Assembly: GCA_900473175.1 (NCBI GenBank)
Contig: UCKM01000008.1
Coordinates: 1-64,000, forward strand
Origin: Hyphomicrobiales bacterium
GTDB taxonomy: Bacteria > Pseudomonadota > Alphaproteobacteria > Rhizobiales > Rhizobiaceae
Reading direction: 5' to 3'
Length of the DNA: 64,000 bases
Shown here: in pieces, positions 18,161 to 26,503 of the stretch
Layout of the letters: each line of letters starts with the position of its first letter
Position numbering within the stretch: the first letter of the stretch is position 1
Program-made: the position numbers and the translations under genes
The notes under the pieces: generated by a model
The model's input: the letters and a program-made list of their open reading frames with translations, nothing else
What the model was told of the DNA's origin: nothing
Database searches by the model: none

Positions 18161-19179
18161 GCACGATTATGAATACCACCCGACCTGCCGGTCTTGTCGC
18201 AATCGAGAAGGAAATGGCTAGGCAGAATGCCGATGCAATCGCGTCGTTCGAGGCCGCAGCACCGCTCGCTGTGACAATCGCGCAGTCGCTGCGCAAGACC
18301 GGACGCCTGCTGCTTCTAGGCATGGGCGGATCTCATGCGGTCGGTCGCGCTGTAGAGCCACTCTATCGCGAACTCGGCATCGATGCGATCGCCTTGCCGC
18401 TGTCTGAACAGCTTGGCCAGCCACTCCCTTTAGTCGGCAAGACTATTCTCCTCACCTCACAATCGGGCGAGAGCGCTGAAGTGCTGCGCTGGTTCTCGGA
18501 GGTGGGCATGCCCGCCGATACCTATGGCCTGACGCTGGAGAGCGGATCGACCCTCGCCCGCACGGTGCCGTCGCTGGTCGGTGCTGGCGGGACCGAAAAA
18601 GCCTTCGCCGCAACCCGCAGCCTGACATTGAGTTTTGCCCTGCACCTTGCCGTGCTGAGTGCGCTTGGTGGTGAGCCCGCCGAAGCTCTCACTCTGCTTC
18701 ATTCCGAACGCAAGCCAGATGTGGATGCGGCGGTCGCGGCCCTCGCCGGCGTATCGGCCGTGGTGACCTCCGGCAGGCGCATGCAGGGCGTCGCCGAGGC
18801 CATCGCCCTTGGCCTAACCGAACTCTCTCGCATACCCTGTTTTTCGCTCGAAGGCGGGCAATTGCGTCACGGGCCCATGGAAATGCTCGGACCGAAGGTC
18901 GGCGTCGTTCTTTTCCGCGCCAACGATGCCACCTCGGAACTCGTCGCCCGCATGGCCGTCTCGGCCTGCGAAGCAGGGTCGCCGGTCGTCGTCTTCGATG
19001 CTTCCGGTGAGACACCGATAGAAGGCGTTTTAACGATCGGTGTCGGCAAGGCAAGTGGAATTGCTGCGGTCTTCGGGCTCCTGCCAGCAGGCCAACGCTT
19101 CATGCTCGGATTTGCCGGTGCTCGTGTCGCAGATGTTGGAACACCTGTGCGCACGACCAAGATCACGCGGAGCGAGTGA
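18157..19179 (+). CDS. Double-SIS-domain sugar isomerase/deglycase (GlmS/FrlB-like)
   Basis: A 340-residue protein built of two SIS domains (residues 35-165 and 195-330), like the isomerase half of GlmS and like FrlB-type deglycases. Visible are LLLLGMGGSHAVGRAVEPLY, the phosphosugar-binding TSQSGESAEVLRW near residue 105, and LEGGQLRHGPMEML near 228, which matches the conserved HGP motif. There is no glutaminase domain. Such enzymes act on phosphorylated amino sugars or on 6-phosphorylated Amadori adducts. Placed between the permeases and a PfkB kinase with overlaps on both sides, it should act on the kinase product of the imported sugar. Confidence 0.85.
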   Translation: MSTIMNTTRPAGLVAIEKEMARQNADAIASFEAAAPLAVTIAQSLRKTGRLLLLGMGGSHAVGRAVEPLYRELGIDAIALPLSEQLGQPLPLVGKTILLTSQSGESAEVLRWFSEVGMPADTYGLTLESGSTLARTVPSLVGAGGTEKAFAATRSLTLSFALHLAVLSALGGEPAEALTLLHSERKPDVDAAVAALAGVSAVVTSGRRMQGVAEAIALGLTELSRIPCFSLEGGQLRHGPMEMLGPKVGVVLFRANDATSELVARMAVSACEAGSPVVVFDASGETPIEGVLTIGVGKASGIAAVFGLLPAGQRFMLGFAGARVADVGTPVRTTKITRSE

Positions 19180-20114
19180 TGCGTCCGCTTGCCGTCATCG
19201 GAAATGTCAATGTCGACCTGATCCTCGGCCCTGCCGACCCGTGGCCAACGCCCGGCACCGAGATCATGGTCGATTACGACGAGCTGCGTGTCGGCGGATC
19301 GGCCGGCAATGCCGCGCTCACCTGGCAAGCGCTCGGCGTGGATTTCCAGATCGCCGCCAATATCGGCAACGACCAGTTCGGTGAATGGCTGCGGCAAGGC
19401 TTCAGTGCATACGCACAAAGCTGGCCCGTTGCTCCCATGGGCACAACGCTCTCTGTCGGCATTACCCATCCGAACGGCGAGCGGACGTTCTTTACGACGC
19501 GCGGTCATATTGGAGCATTGGACTGGCCCGAGGTCACTGCCATGCTTGATGTCGAGCGGTTGAAGGGCGGCGTCGCGATACTGTGCGGGTCCTTCCTCAC
19601 CGATGCCCTTGTCCTGCATTACGACGAATTGTTTGATTGGGCCGATGCCAATGATATTCAGATCGCTCTTGATACCGGCTGGCCGATTGATGGCTGGACC
19701 GAGGCCAACCGCGAGAAGGCCCGCAAATGGCTGTCGCGTTGTCATCTTGCCTTGTTCAACGAGGTGGAAACCACGCGCCTGGCGGACAGTACTGACCCCC
19801 ACGAAGCGGCGCAGCGTCTGAAAGCGCTGATGCCGGCCGGGGCCATCGTCGTTGTCAAACGCGGCCCAGAGGGCGCTTTGGCGGTGGGGCCGGACGATCG
19901 GTTGTTCTCTGTGAAGGCTCCCCTCGTCCCGGTTGCCGACACGATTGGCGCTGGAGATGTGTTCAACGCAGCTTTCCTCGCCGCGATGGCCAAGGGGCAG
20001 ACGCTGATAGCGAGCCTGGGAGCCGGCGTGCGCGTTGCCTCAATGGCCATATCCACCGTTCCGCGCCGCTATGATGCCGAAGACCTTCAATCAGCACCGC
20101 AGGAGACGCCATGA
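19179..20114 (+). CDS. PfkB-family carbohydrate kinase
   Basis: Ribokinase-like kinase of 311 residues: N-terminal ELRVGGSAGNAALTWQALG near residue 40 and the C-terminal catalytic PfkB signature DTIGAGDVFNAAFLAAM near 255, whose Asp is the base that activates the sugar hydroxyl. The ATG at 19179 overlaps the SIS stop by one base. Kinase plus SIS enzyme within one ABC operon matches the logic of fructoselysine-type pathways (kinase then deglycase), but other sugars are possible. Confidence 0.9.
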   Translation: MRPLAVIGNVNVDLILGPADPWPTPGTEIMVDYDELRVGGSAGNAALTWQALGVDFQIAANIGNDQFGEWLRQGFSAYAQSWPVAPMGTTLSVGITHPNGERTFFTTRGHIGALDWPEVTAMLDVERLKGGVAILCGSFLTDALVLHYDELFDWADANDIQIALDTGWPIDGWTEANREKARKWLSRCHLALFNEVETTRLADSTDPHEAAQRLKALMPAGAIVVVKRGPEGALAVGPDDRLFSVKAPLVPVADTIGAGDVFNAAFLAAMAKGQTLIASLGAGVRVASMAISTVPRRYDAEDLQSAPQETP

Positions 20115-21187
20115 GCGCCCTTGAGCTTGTCAATATCCGCAAACGCTACGGCAATGTCGAAACGCTGAAGGGCATCGATCTGTCGCTCGCCAGCGGCGAG
20201 TTTCTGGTTCTGCTCGGTTCTTCCGGCTGCGGCAAGTCGACTCTTCTCAACATCATTGCGGGTCTTGCGGAGGCGACGGAGGGCGACGTGCGCATTGGCG
20301 ACCGCTCGGTGACGGGTGTTCATCCCAAAAATCGTGATATCGCCATGGTGTTCCAGTCGTATGCGCTTTATCCGAACATGTCGGTCGCCCGCAACATCGG
20401 GTTTGGCCTCGAGATGCGCCATGTGCCAGCGGCGGAGCGCACGCAGGCGGTCGAGAAGACCGCGAAGATGCTGCAGATCGAGAATCTGCTTGCCCGCAAG
20501 CCCTCCGAGCTTTCGGGCGGTCAACGCCAGCGCGTCGCGATCGGCCGCGCCCTGGTGCGCGATCCGCAAATCTTCCTGTTTGACGAGCCCTTGTCCAATC
20601 TCGATGCGAAACTGCGCATGGAGACGCGGACCGAGTTGAAGCGCCTGCACCAGATGCTTGGCACCACGATTGTCTATGTCACCCACGACCAGATCGAGGC
20701 GATGACGCTTGCCACCCGAATCGCCGTCATGCGCGACGGGCAAATCGAACAGCTGGCGACACCGGACGAGATCTACAACCGTCCGGCAACGCGCTATGTG
20801 GCGTCATTTGTCGGTTCGCCGCCGATGAACATGCTCGATGCTACCGTCGGCGATGGCACGGCCCATATTGCCGGTTCGTTGAGCGGCGTTCCCCTCCCCT
20901 CCCCCTTGCAAGATAGTGCCGGGCGGGTCCGCGAGATCATTGTTGGCATTCGTCCCGAAAGTCTTGCGCTTGCCGCGGCGGGCGATTCCGGTCTTACAAT
21001 CGAAGCCAAGGTCGAGGTGGTGGAACTGACCGGCCCTGAGCTGGTCGTTACGTCAATGATTGGCGGTCAGCGCCTGACTGCTAGCCTGCCGCCCAGGTCG
21101 CAGGTAGCGGTGGGTAGTACTCAACACTTCAGTTTTGATGCAACCGCACTGCATATCTTCGATAAGGCGACAGGCAAGCGAATTTAG
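20111..21187 (+). CDS. ABC transporter ATP-binding protein (UgpC/MsmK-like)
   Basis: A 358-residue ATPase of the sugar-importer class: Walker A GSSGCGKST near residue 37, signature ELSGGQRQRVAIGRALVR near 135, Walker B FLFDEPLSNLDAKLR near 155, switch His in VYVTHDQIEAM, and a C-terminal TOBE/MalK-like regulatory part (residues 240-350; GIRPESL). It overlaps the kinase gene by four bases and ends the operon. It energises the MalFG-like permease pair encoded upstream. Confidence 0.93.
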   Translation: MSALELVNIRKRYGNVETLKGIDLSLASGEFLVLLGSSGCGKSTLLNIIAGLAEATEGDVRIGDRSVTGVHPKNRDIAMVFQSYALYPNMSVARNIGFGLEMRHVPAAERTQAVEKTAKMLQIENLLARKPSELSGGQRQRVAIGRALVRDPQIFLFDEPLSNLDAKLRMETRTELKRLHQMLGTTIVYVTHDQIEAMTLATRIAVMRDGQIEQLATPDEIYNRPATRYVASFVGSPPMNMLDATVGDGTAHIAGSLSGVPLPSPLQDSAGRVREIIVGIRPESLALAAAGDSGLTIEAKVEVVELTGPELVVTSMIGGQRLTASLPPRSQVAVGSTQHFSFDATALHIFDKATGKRI

Positions 21188-21205
21188 CAGGCGCCAGCGG
21201 CCATC

Positions 21206-21580
21206 TCACGCGGCAAGACTCGGACGGGTCACGACGTAGGCGCCACAGGCAATGAAGAAAAGTGCTACTCCGACGCCGAGAACTGGCGACGGTCTGGCAA
21301 AATAACAAAACATGGCAAATCCGAACGCCATGCCGCTGCACGCTATCCATTTGACGCGTTTTGGCACCGCCCCGTGCTTGCGCCACTGAACGAGCGTCGG
21401 CCCAAAGACGCGATGTTCCAAAAGCCATTGTTCGAATCGCGGCGAAGAGCGGCTGAAACACCAGGCAGCGATGATCAGGAAGATGGTGGTCGGCATGACT
21501 GGCAAGAGCGCTCCGATGAAGCCGAGCGCTACCATCACCCATCCCAGCACGAAATAGAATGTTCGCTTTGTACCGTTCAT
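21206..21580 (-). CDS. YbaN-like inner-membrane protein (DUF454)
   Basis: A 124-residue membrane protein with about four hydrophobic segments. The sequence LGWVMVALGFIGALLPVMPT followed by TIFLIIAAWCFSRSSPRFEQ and HRVFGP is the DUF454/YbaN signature. The function of the family is unknown. GAGCAGG lies before the ATG. It is convergent with the sugar operon and separate from its neighbours. Confidence 0.88.
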   Translation of the reverse strand: MNGTKRTFYFVLGWVMVALGFIGALLPVMPTTIFLIIAAWCFSRSSPRFEQWLLEHRVFGPTLVQWRKHGAVPKRVKWIACSGMAFGFAMFCYFARPSPVLGVGVALFFIACGAYVVTRPSLAA

Positions 21581-21658
21581 CCTGCTCGTTCCCGTGGCGA
21601 TGCGAACGGTTTATCGTTTTCAAGCGTGAATGTCAGCCCGCCAAAATTGGCAGTTGCT

Positions 21659-22084
21659 TCAAAGGCCGAAATGGCCCCTCAATCCCGGAACCGAATCCAG
21701 GATTTGATCGACAAGTTTCGGATCCGCTGATTCCTTCGCATGCGCAAGAACAGCAGCGCCCGCCTCCCTGATCTGATCCACGGTCAGGCCGCTTTCCCGA
21801 AGCGCGTTGACGCCATTAATCAGTGCCCCCACCTTTTCGCCGGCAGCGCCGCCAAGCATATTGGAAACACTTGACAGGAAGCCGCCGGACTGGGCGCCAC
21901 TCGCCATGACGTCAAAGCTTTGCGCGAGTTCCGTTGCGCCGGGAATCTTGCCGAACAGCATCGCTGCCTGCTCCGGCGCTTCATGCTGGAGTAGCGAGAG
22001 GACCGTACCGGCAGCTTTCTCCGCTACCTGCGGATCGAGGTTGGCTTGGGTGGCGATCGTATCGACAAGATCCTGTATTGGCAT
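21659..22084 (-). CDS. DUF2267/DUF2780-like helical protein
   Basis: A 141-residue, all-alpha, soluble protein. The start (LVDTIATQANLDPQVAEKAA) and the C-terminal ADPKLVDQILDSVPGL recall DUF2267 or DUF2780 proteins, whose function is unknown; a glycine-rich middle (GAQSGGFLSSVSNMLGGAAG) is typical of the latter. GAGGAGCC precedes the ATG at 22084. Nothing in the surroundings suggests a role. Confidence 0.65.
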   Translation of the reverse strand: MPIQDLVDTIATQANLDPQVAEKAAGTVLSLLQHEAPEQAAMLFGKIPGATELAQSFDVMASGAQSGGFLSSVSNMLGGAAGEKVGALINGVNALRESGLTVDQIREAGAAVLAHAKESADPKLVDQILDSVPGLRGHFGL

Positions 22085-22173
22085 GATGGCTCCTCATGGC
22101 GTGGCACTTACGCCAGCTTTAGATGGCTAGTATGATGGCCGGATGACGGGAACAGCAGAGCCTTCAGAAAGTT

Positions 22174-22204
22174 ACGCCCGAATCAATAAGCTCGATCCGG
22201 GCGT
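22174..22204. terminator. Weak hairpin downstream of the repeat protein gene
   Basis: ACGCCCG and CGGGCGT form a 7-bp stem, extended by ATC/GAT after one mismatch, around a nine-base loop. It lies 28 bases past the end of the minus-strand gene that stops at 22232. A T6 run (22214-22219) is present only on the plus-strand side, so function as terminator for that gene is uncertain. Confidence 0.35.
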
Positions 22205-22231
22205 ATAGGGGATGTTTTTTCAGGTGCCGTT

Positions 22232-22942
22232 TTATTCAGCCTTCAGGCGCGTATTGCAGGCGCTCCAATATTGCGGCCATGTCTTGCCACCTGTCTTGTT
22301 GGTGGCCTTGGCCTTCTGCCACTGGTCGCCGCACTCGCTGATGCGCTGGCGGAATGCGATCTCGCCTGGCGATAGCGGCTTGCCGTCGGCCGTTGTGGCT
22401 GCAGCTGCCTTGGTTGTGGTCTTGCTTGCCGTGGTCTTCGTTGCGGCCGGGGTTGGCTCGGGCGGAGTTACTGCGTCCGATTTGTCGGACTTCAGACTGT
22501 CGCTGCAAGCCGAGAGGAACTGCGGCCACTTCTGGCCATTGAGCGTACCGGCTTCTTTCGCGGCCTGATACTGCGTGCTGCATTCCTTGGTCACTGCCTT
22601 GGCTGACATGCCACTGCTGGGTGCCGCGGCTGCAGTCTCGGTCTTTGCCGGCTTGGTTGGTGTATCCTTTGCCTGCTTTTTCGCTGGCGCGGTTGCTGCG
22701 GGCGCTGCGGCTGCCGGCGCCGCGGCGCCTGTATCTTTCAGCTTGGCACTGCATTCTGAAAGAAACTGCGGCCATTTCTGGCCATTGAGTGTGCCTGCCT
22801 CCTTGGCCGCATTATACTGGGTGCTGCATTGCTTTGTTACGGATTGCGCCGCCGTTGCAGCAGATGCCGGGAGCGTAAGAAAGACCATGCCCACGCCGGC
22901 AATCACCGTCGCGGCGAGTGTGTTGAAACGAAACTGGTTCAT
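22232..22942 (-). CDS. Secreted three-repeat cysteine protein
   Basis: A 236-residue exported protein: signal peptide at residues 1-31 (GMVFLTLPASAATA), then three copies of a ~35-residue module. Modules 1 and 2 are almost identical (CSTQYNAAKEAGTLNGQKWP and CSTQYQAAKEAGTLNGQKWP, each followed by QFLSxCSxxLK); module 3 is diverged (CGDQWQKAKATNKTGGKTWP). Each module has two Cys and a WP pair. The linkers are rich in Ala, Pro, Thr and Lys, as in cell-wall or envelope-spanning segments. The start at 22942 (MNQFRF) gives a proper signal peptide. Rhizobial proteins with this module are usually annotated as hypothetical; the function is unknown. Confidence 0.75.
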   Translation of the reverse strand: MNQFRFNTLAATVIAGVGMVFLTLPASAATAAQSVTKQCSTQYNAAKEAGTLNGQKWPQFLSECSAKLKDTGAAAPAAAAPAATAPAKKQAKDTPTKPAKTETAAAAPSSGMSAKAVTKECSTQYQAAKEAGTLNGQKWPQFLSACSDSLKSDKSDAVTPPEPTPAATKTTASKTTTKAAAATTADGKPLSPGEIAFRQRISECGDQWQKAKATNKTGGKTWPQYWSACNTRLKAE

Positions 22943-23836
22943 CGTTGTGTGTTCCTTGCGATAGGGTTCGCGTTTCCCCCGGGAGCGCACCATGCGTTCC
23001 GGTTTAACAATGCCACGATGGCAGCCGTCCCTTTGAATGAAATGCGCAGGTCACGCCATCCATTCGAAGCCATCGCTTGAAAATTGCGCTCTGATTGTGG
23101 CTGAATATGTTTCAAGTTCAGGAATTTTGCGGGTGAATGACGCATGATTTGAAAGGTCGGGAACCAGTGTCAACGATCGGTGGCATTGCACCGCCAGCAT
23201 GACCTTTACACCTGTTGAATGCAAGTGTGGATGCATCCGATCCCGCCGCCCAGCTTAATTCGGTATTATGGCCGAACGCTTGGCCAAAATGGGTATCCTC
23301 GCATTGGTAGGGTTGCACCATTAGGGCAGTATTGCTGGCGGGAACTTTGGCGTAGCATTCGGTCGGGGTAATACGGATGCCGGAACGTGAAGGGGCATAC
23401 CGGTGGCATTTCGGCGTTACTGCTTACTTTATGAACAGCTTTTTCGTTCATTTTTGGGATGCAACAGGGTGGAAAAATTGGGGCTTCTCGCGGTCTCTAC
23501 GCCTGGGCCAAGTTGGGTGGATGTAACGTAGGGAGCGCGAGAGTACGGCGTTGATAATGCGTTAACTATAATCATAAACGGAAGCGAAACTGGAGCTCAC
23601 TTCCGTTCGGCAGGCTCTGAAGGGGAACGGAGTCTGGAGGCCTAGTAGCCCGGGAACACCGGGCTACTACGGCGCCTGGTGATTTGCCAACGATGTCATG
23701 ACGATCGCAGGGCGTCAACGCCTTGTTGGAATTTCGTGCGGACTGCCTCATTGAAGAGCGTCCCTCCCCCGGTCATGCAGCCTTTCATGTTTCGAAAACT
23801 CTCTCCCAAGTCCCGGCGTCTCGGTTCGATCTAACC
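22943..23836. other. Non-coding stretch
   Basis: About 0.9 kb without a convincing gene. The open frames are short, overlap on both strands and lack ribosome sites. The only clear structure is the hairpin near 23643-23669, described separately. Confidence 0.6.
23560..23675 (+). ncRNA. Candidate structured RNA ending in a strong hairpin
   Basis: A TATAAT hexamer (23568-23573) is followed by three successive potential stem-loops: GGAAG/CTTCC, CGTTC/GAACG and finally TAGTAGCCCGG, GAACA loop, CCGGGCTACTA (23643-23669; perfect 11-bp stem). No open frame fits. There is no T run after the last hairpin, so a Rho-independent end is doubtful, and the strand could be reversed. The call rests only on structure seen by eye. 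Confidence 0.3.
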
Positions 23837-23846
23837 AATGATCGTA

Positions 23847-23980
23847 AAGTTCTCAGTTGAGAACTTTTCACATCGCGCCAGTTTGATCTATGACAATGGT
23901 CCGCCCGTGCCACAATGTTCTCAGCTGAGAACTTCTAATCGCAGAGTCGGGGCGCAATGCAAGAGTTCTCAGCTGAGAAC
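23847..23980. repeat. Cluster of three palindromes, core GTTCTCAGCTGAGAAC
   Basis: Copies at 23847-23866 (AAGTTCTCAGTTGAGAACTT, central two bases asymmetric), 23917-23932 and 23965-23980 (both exact GTTCTCAGCTGAGAAC). Centres are 68 and 48 bases apart. Each is an ideal site for a symmetric DNA-binding dimer. Spacing is irregular and the sequence between is not conserved, so this is not a CRISPR. Confidence 0.75.
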
Positions 23981-24304
23981 TTCTCGCTGTCCATCCGCGG
24001 ACGGGCCCAGTCAGGCAAGGCCAGTGCTATTTGCACGATGAAGCGACAAATCAGGGCGCGATCGCGCATCGGCGTTCTGCCCGATTTCTTCATTAACGCG
24101 CAGGCAGCCGTAAGCCAACTGACCCTGCTCACTCGCGACGTTGGTCGATATCGAACATATTTTCCATCGCTAGCGCTGATCTCGGCCCCTACTTGACGCT
24201 TGTCCATGCTAACTGACCACGAGGGAGTGCGGAATTCATTCTGGATTCGACTTTCCACAACGGCCCTACAATTATCCTATCACGAACGCTGCAACGGCCA
24301 TTGT
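23981..24304. other. Non-coding stretch next to the recombinase remnant
   Basis: About 320 bases between the palindrome cluster and the recombinase pseudogene. Only short opposing frames are present, none with a recognisable product. Confidence 0.5.
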
Positions 24305-25005
24305 GGTGCCAAGCCAAGCTTTCTGGCTCGGTTGAGCGGATTCTTAACCGACGAGGCCGACCCAACGGAAGAGCCGCGAGGCGTGCGTTCTGCATCGCTT
24401 TGAGCTGGTGGGCTATATCGCGCAAACTCAGTTGGGGGGTGGCGTTGGCCATGCCGGTGATCAGCATCACCAATCGGTCGTCAGGCGAGCGGCGCGGGGA
24501 GGGGATAATCAGCAGAGGATTGAGAGCCCTTCACGCACAAGCCGCTTGAGCGGGCGGCGCAAGCGGTCGACGCTCCAATTCTGCCTAGTTAGGTCGCGGC
24601 TGCGCGTCACGGCTTTCCAGGGATGATCTGGCCGCATGCTCGGCACGATTGGCAGCCAAGCGATGGTCGTCAGTCAGATCGGTAGATGGTTGCGGCTACG
24701 CACGTGCGATGCCTTGGCGATGGCTTCAGGGCCTCGGGTCCGAAATTCGGGATTACCTGGCAATCTGCCTCTGGCCGGCCGCCCGGATCCCCGCCTGGGC
24801 GTTTGGAGATGAGCGCCAGCTTCAGTTGCGCGACCACGCCCAGTACCAGCAGCGAAAACATGCCCTGCGGTGTCGACCTGTCAATCGGATCGTGCAGATA
24901 GCGGAGACGTGCGCCCTTGTCTTCCAGTTGCTCGATGACCAGAACCAGATGACCGTAGCGTGCCAGCAGACGGAGCCGTACAACGACAGAACACGCGAAG
25001 ATCAA
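24305..25005 (-). pseudogene. Serine recombinase (resolvase-type) remnant, frameshifted
   Basis: Reading the minus strand and changing frame recovers, in order, pieces of one large serine-recombinase: EQLEDKGARLRYLHDPIDRS then TPQGMFSLLVLGVVAQLKLA (near 24930-24820), LPGNPEFRTRGPEAIAKASH in a second frame (near 24760), NWSVDRLRRPLKRLVREGL (near 24580), PRRSPDDRLVMLITGMANAT then LSLRDIAHQLKAM (near 24490-24390) and ERTPRGSSVGSASSVKNPLN (near 24350). The order matches the family: end of the catalytic domain, linker, then a C-terminal repeat ending SSVKNLL. The N-terminal part with the catalytic Ser is missing and at least three frame changes are needed, so the gene is dead. It marks an old integrated element. 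Confidence 0.75.
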
Positions 25006-25395
25006 CCAAAAAAGGCGTCAGGATGGTCAGAGATTGCGCGCTGCAAATCTATCGCCTTATTGCCGGCAACACCTAGCAGATCTGCATGTGAATTTTCTGA
25101 ATGTCGGTCTGTTAAGAAGAAGCTATCCACAAGTTAACTACTGTGATGCAAAAAATCTTAACCTAAACAATGCATTAATGGAGCGCGCACTGTCCGAGGC
25201 GCCGCCAAACCCAACGTACCCTGTTCTGATGGAAGAGCCTGCGGGCTGTTTGAGCATTCTAAGTGGGGCCCATCAGCCGCAGTTTAATTCTCGACTCTCC
25301 GTACGATTTGCATAGAATGGGCGACCGCCGGAGGAGCCAAGGCAAACTGATGCTTTGGACGGCTATTGAGTTCGCATTACGTGGAGGGGCGCGCC
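25006..25395. other. Non-coding stretch upstream of the zinc-ribbon-like gene
   Basis: About 390 bases with no supported gene. The missing N-terminal part of the recombinase would be expected here on the minus strand but was not recognised. Confidence 0.45.
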
Positions 25396-25611
25396 ATGCC
25401 GCAAAGACTCAACTTCAAATCAGATTGCCCAACGTGCGGGGTGACGTACCTCAACATTCCAACCGGTGTGACCAATTCCACCGTGATCCATTGCAGTTCA
25501 TGCAAGACCCCGCTCGGAATGTGGTACCAGCTTGAAACGTCCTTCGTTGAGCAGGGTAGGCCAGACGGCATACCCGGGATGGACGACGAGCAGATCGTCC
25601 GGAAAGCGTAA
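25396..25611 (+). CDS. Small CxxC-CxxC (zinc-ribbon-like) protein
   Basis: A 71-residue protein with CPTCG near residue 11 and CSSCKTPLG near 33, the spacing of a zinc ribbon, followed by a Trp/Tyr pair and an acidic C-terminus. GGAGGGG lies just before the ATG at 25396. It resembles small conserved proteins of rhizobia of unknown function, perhaps nucleic-acid binding. It lies in decayed surroundings but is intact. Confidence 0.65.
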   Translation: MPQRLNFKSDCPTCGVTYLNIPTGVTNSTVIHCSSCKTPLGMWYQLETSFVEQGRPDGIPGMDDEQIVRKA

Positions 25612-25830
25612 CTCCCCGCAACTCACATGAGTAAGTGGTGCCACCGGCGGCCGTTATCTTTGTCGAGACAATGCAGCGGCCCGTGTCGACGGGGAAGCTG
25701 GAGCAGTGGCATAGGGTGGAGGCAAGGCGGAGATCGTTGCGCTCAAGCACTGGCGGAAGGATCGCGAAACGTTGAATACCTGGACTTCAACGAAATGCTA
25801 TTATGCGTGCCCCTTTTTACGGAGGCACTC

Positions 25831-25971
25831 ATGCTAAAGTTTAGTCAAGGTCTTCATCACAACCACATCCCGCACTTGGACCGGGCGGAGTTCGTTCTAC
25901 TCGTATTTTTGGTCGCTTCAATTGCCGTCGCGGTGAGCTTCGACTGGATTTACCGCGCGCTCATGATCTAG
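25831..25971 (+). CDS. Small single-pass membrane protein, 46 residues
   Basis: A 46-residue frame with a His-rich start (LHHNHIPHLDRAEF) and one hydrophobic helix (VLLVFLVASIAVAVSF). A strong site, ACGGAGG, lies eight bases before the ATG at 25831, which is the main support. Small membrane proteins of this size are common in rhizobia; function unknown. Confidence 0.5.
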   Translation: MLKFSQGLHHNHIPHLDRAEFVLLVFLVASIAVAVSFDWIYRALMI

Positions 25972-26503
25972 ATTCCTTATACGCGCCAGACCTCAATTGT
26001 GGAGGCGGTACGCCCTATGGACGAATTGATCTGGCGGCCGATAGCGCGCCTAATCATATCGTCAACGATGTTCGTTGGCCGGGGGCCGGACCGCGGCTGC
26101 CATCCAATCCACAGTTGTCGTTCGGCCCTTTGTCCCGATACCTAAATACCAGGCTTCATCATTTGTTAACCATGCGGGCGCAACGTTTAGCACGCTGGCG
26201 GCCCCACCCGTAACCCCATCGTCAGCTCCCGGCCGCTACCCCATCGGCGGTCGGGATGATCCACTCGTACCCGTCTTGAGCGACGCGGGCACTGCTCCCA
26301 AAGGCGCCCTCATTGTTTGTTAACCATACGGGTTCACGCTTATGGCGCTGGCAGCCAACGTCAGCGAACCCGGCCTGCTTCGGTATTGCGTAATTGGCGG
26401 GTCGGGTTCCTTCACCGCTCGTGGTGGTACGCGCGAATGACAGTCTTCCTGCAAGGTTGCATCCGCGGCGAATGCAACGGAGGCTCGGGGCCCGCAGGGC
26501 GGA
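25972..26503. other. Non-coding stretch holding two direct repeats
   Basis: About 530 bases without a supported gene. It holds the two degenerate direct repeats at 26161 and 26314. Confidence 0.5.
26161..26356. repeat. Two degenerate 43-bp direct repeats
   Basis: Copy 1 at 26161-26203 and copy 2 at 26314-26356 share TTTGTTAACCAT, CGGG and CGCTGGC-GCC at the same relative positions, separated by 153 bases start to start. The shared TTGTTAACCAT is preceded in both by a TCAT. Origin unknown; an old tandem duplication or a dispersed intergenic repeat. Confidence 0.5.

Noticed and set aside
18867-19802. 311-residue minus-strand open frame
   Set aside because: Antisense to the SIS and PfkB genes, which have intact motifs.
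23847-23980. Short CRISPR-like array
   Set aside because: Only three copies, perfectly palindromic, with unequal spacing (68 and 48 bases) and no cas genes.
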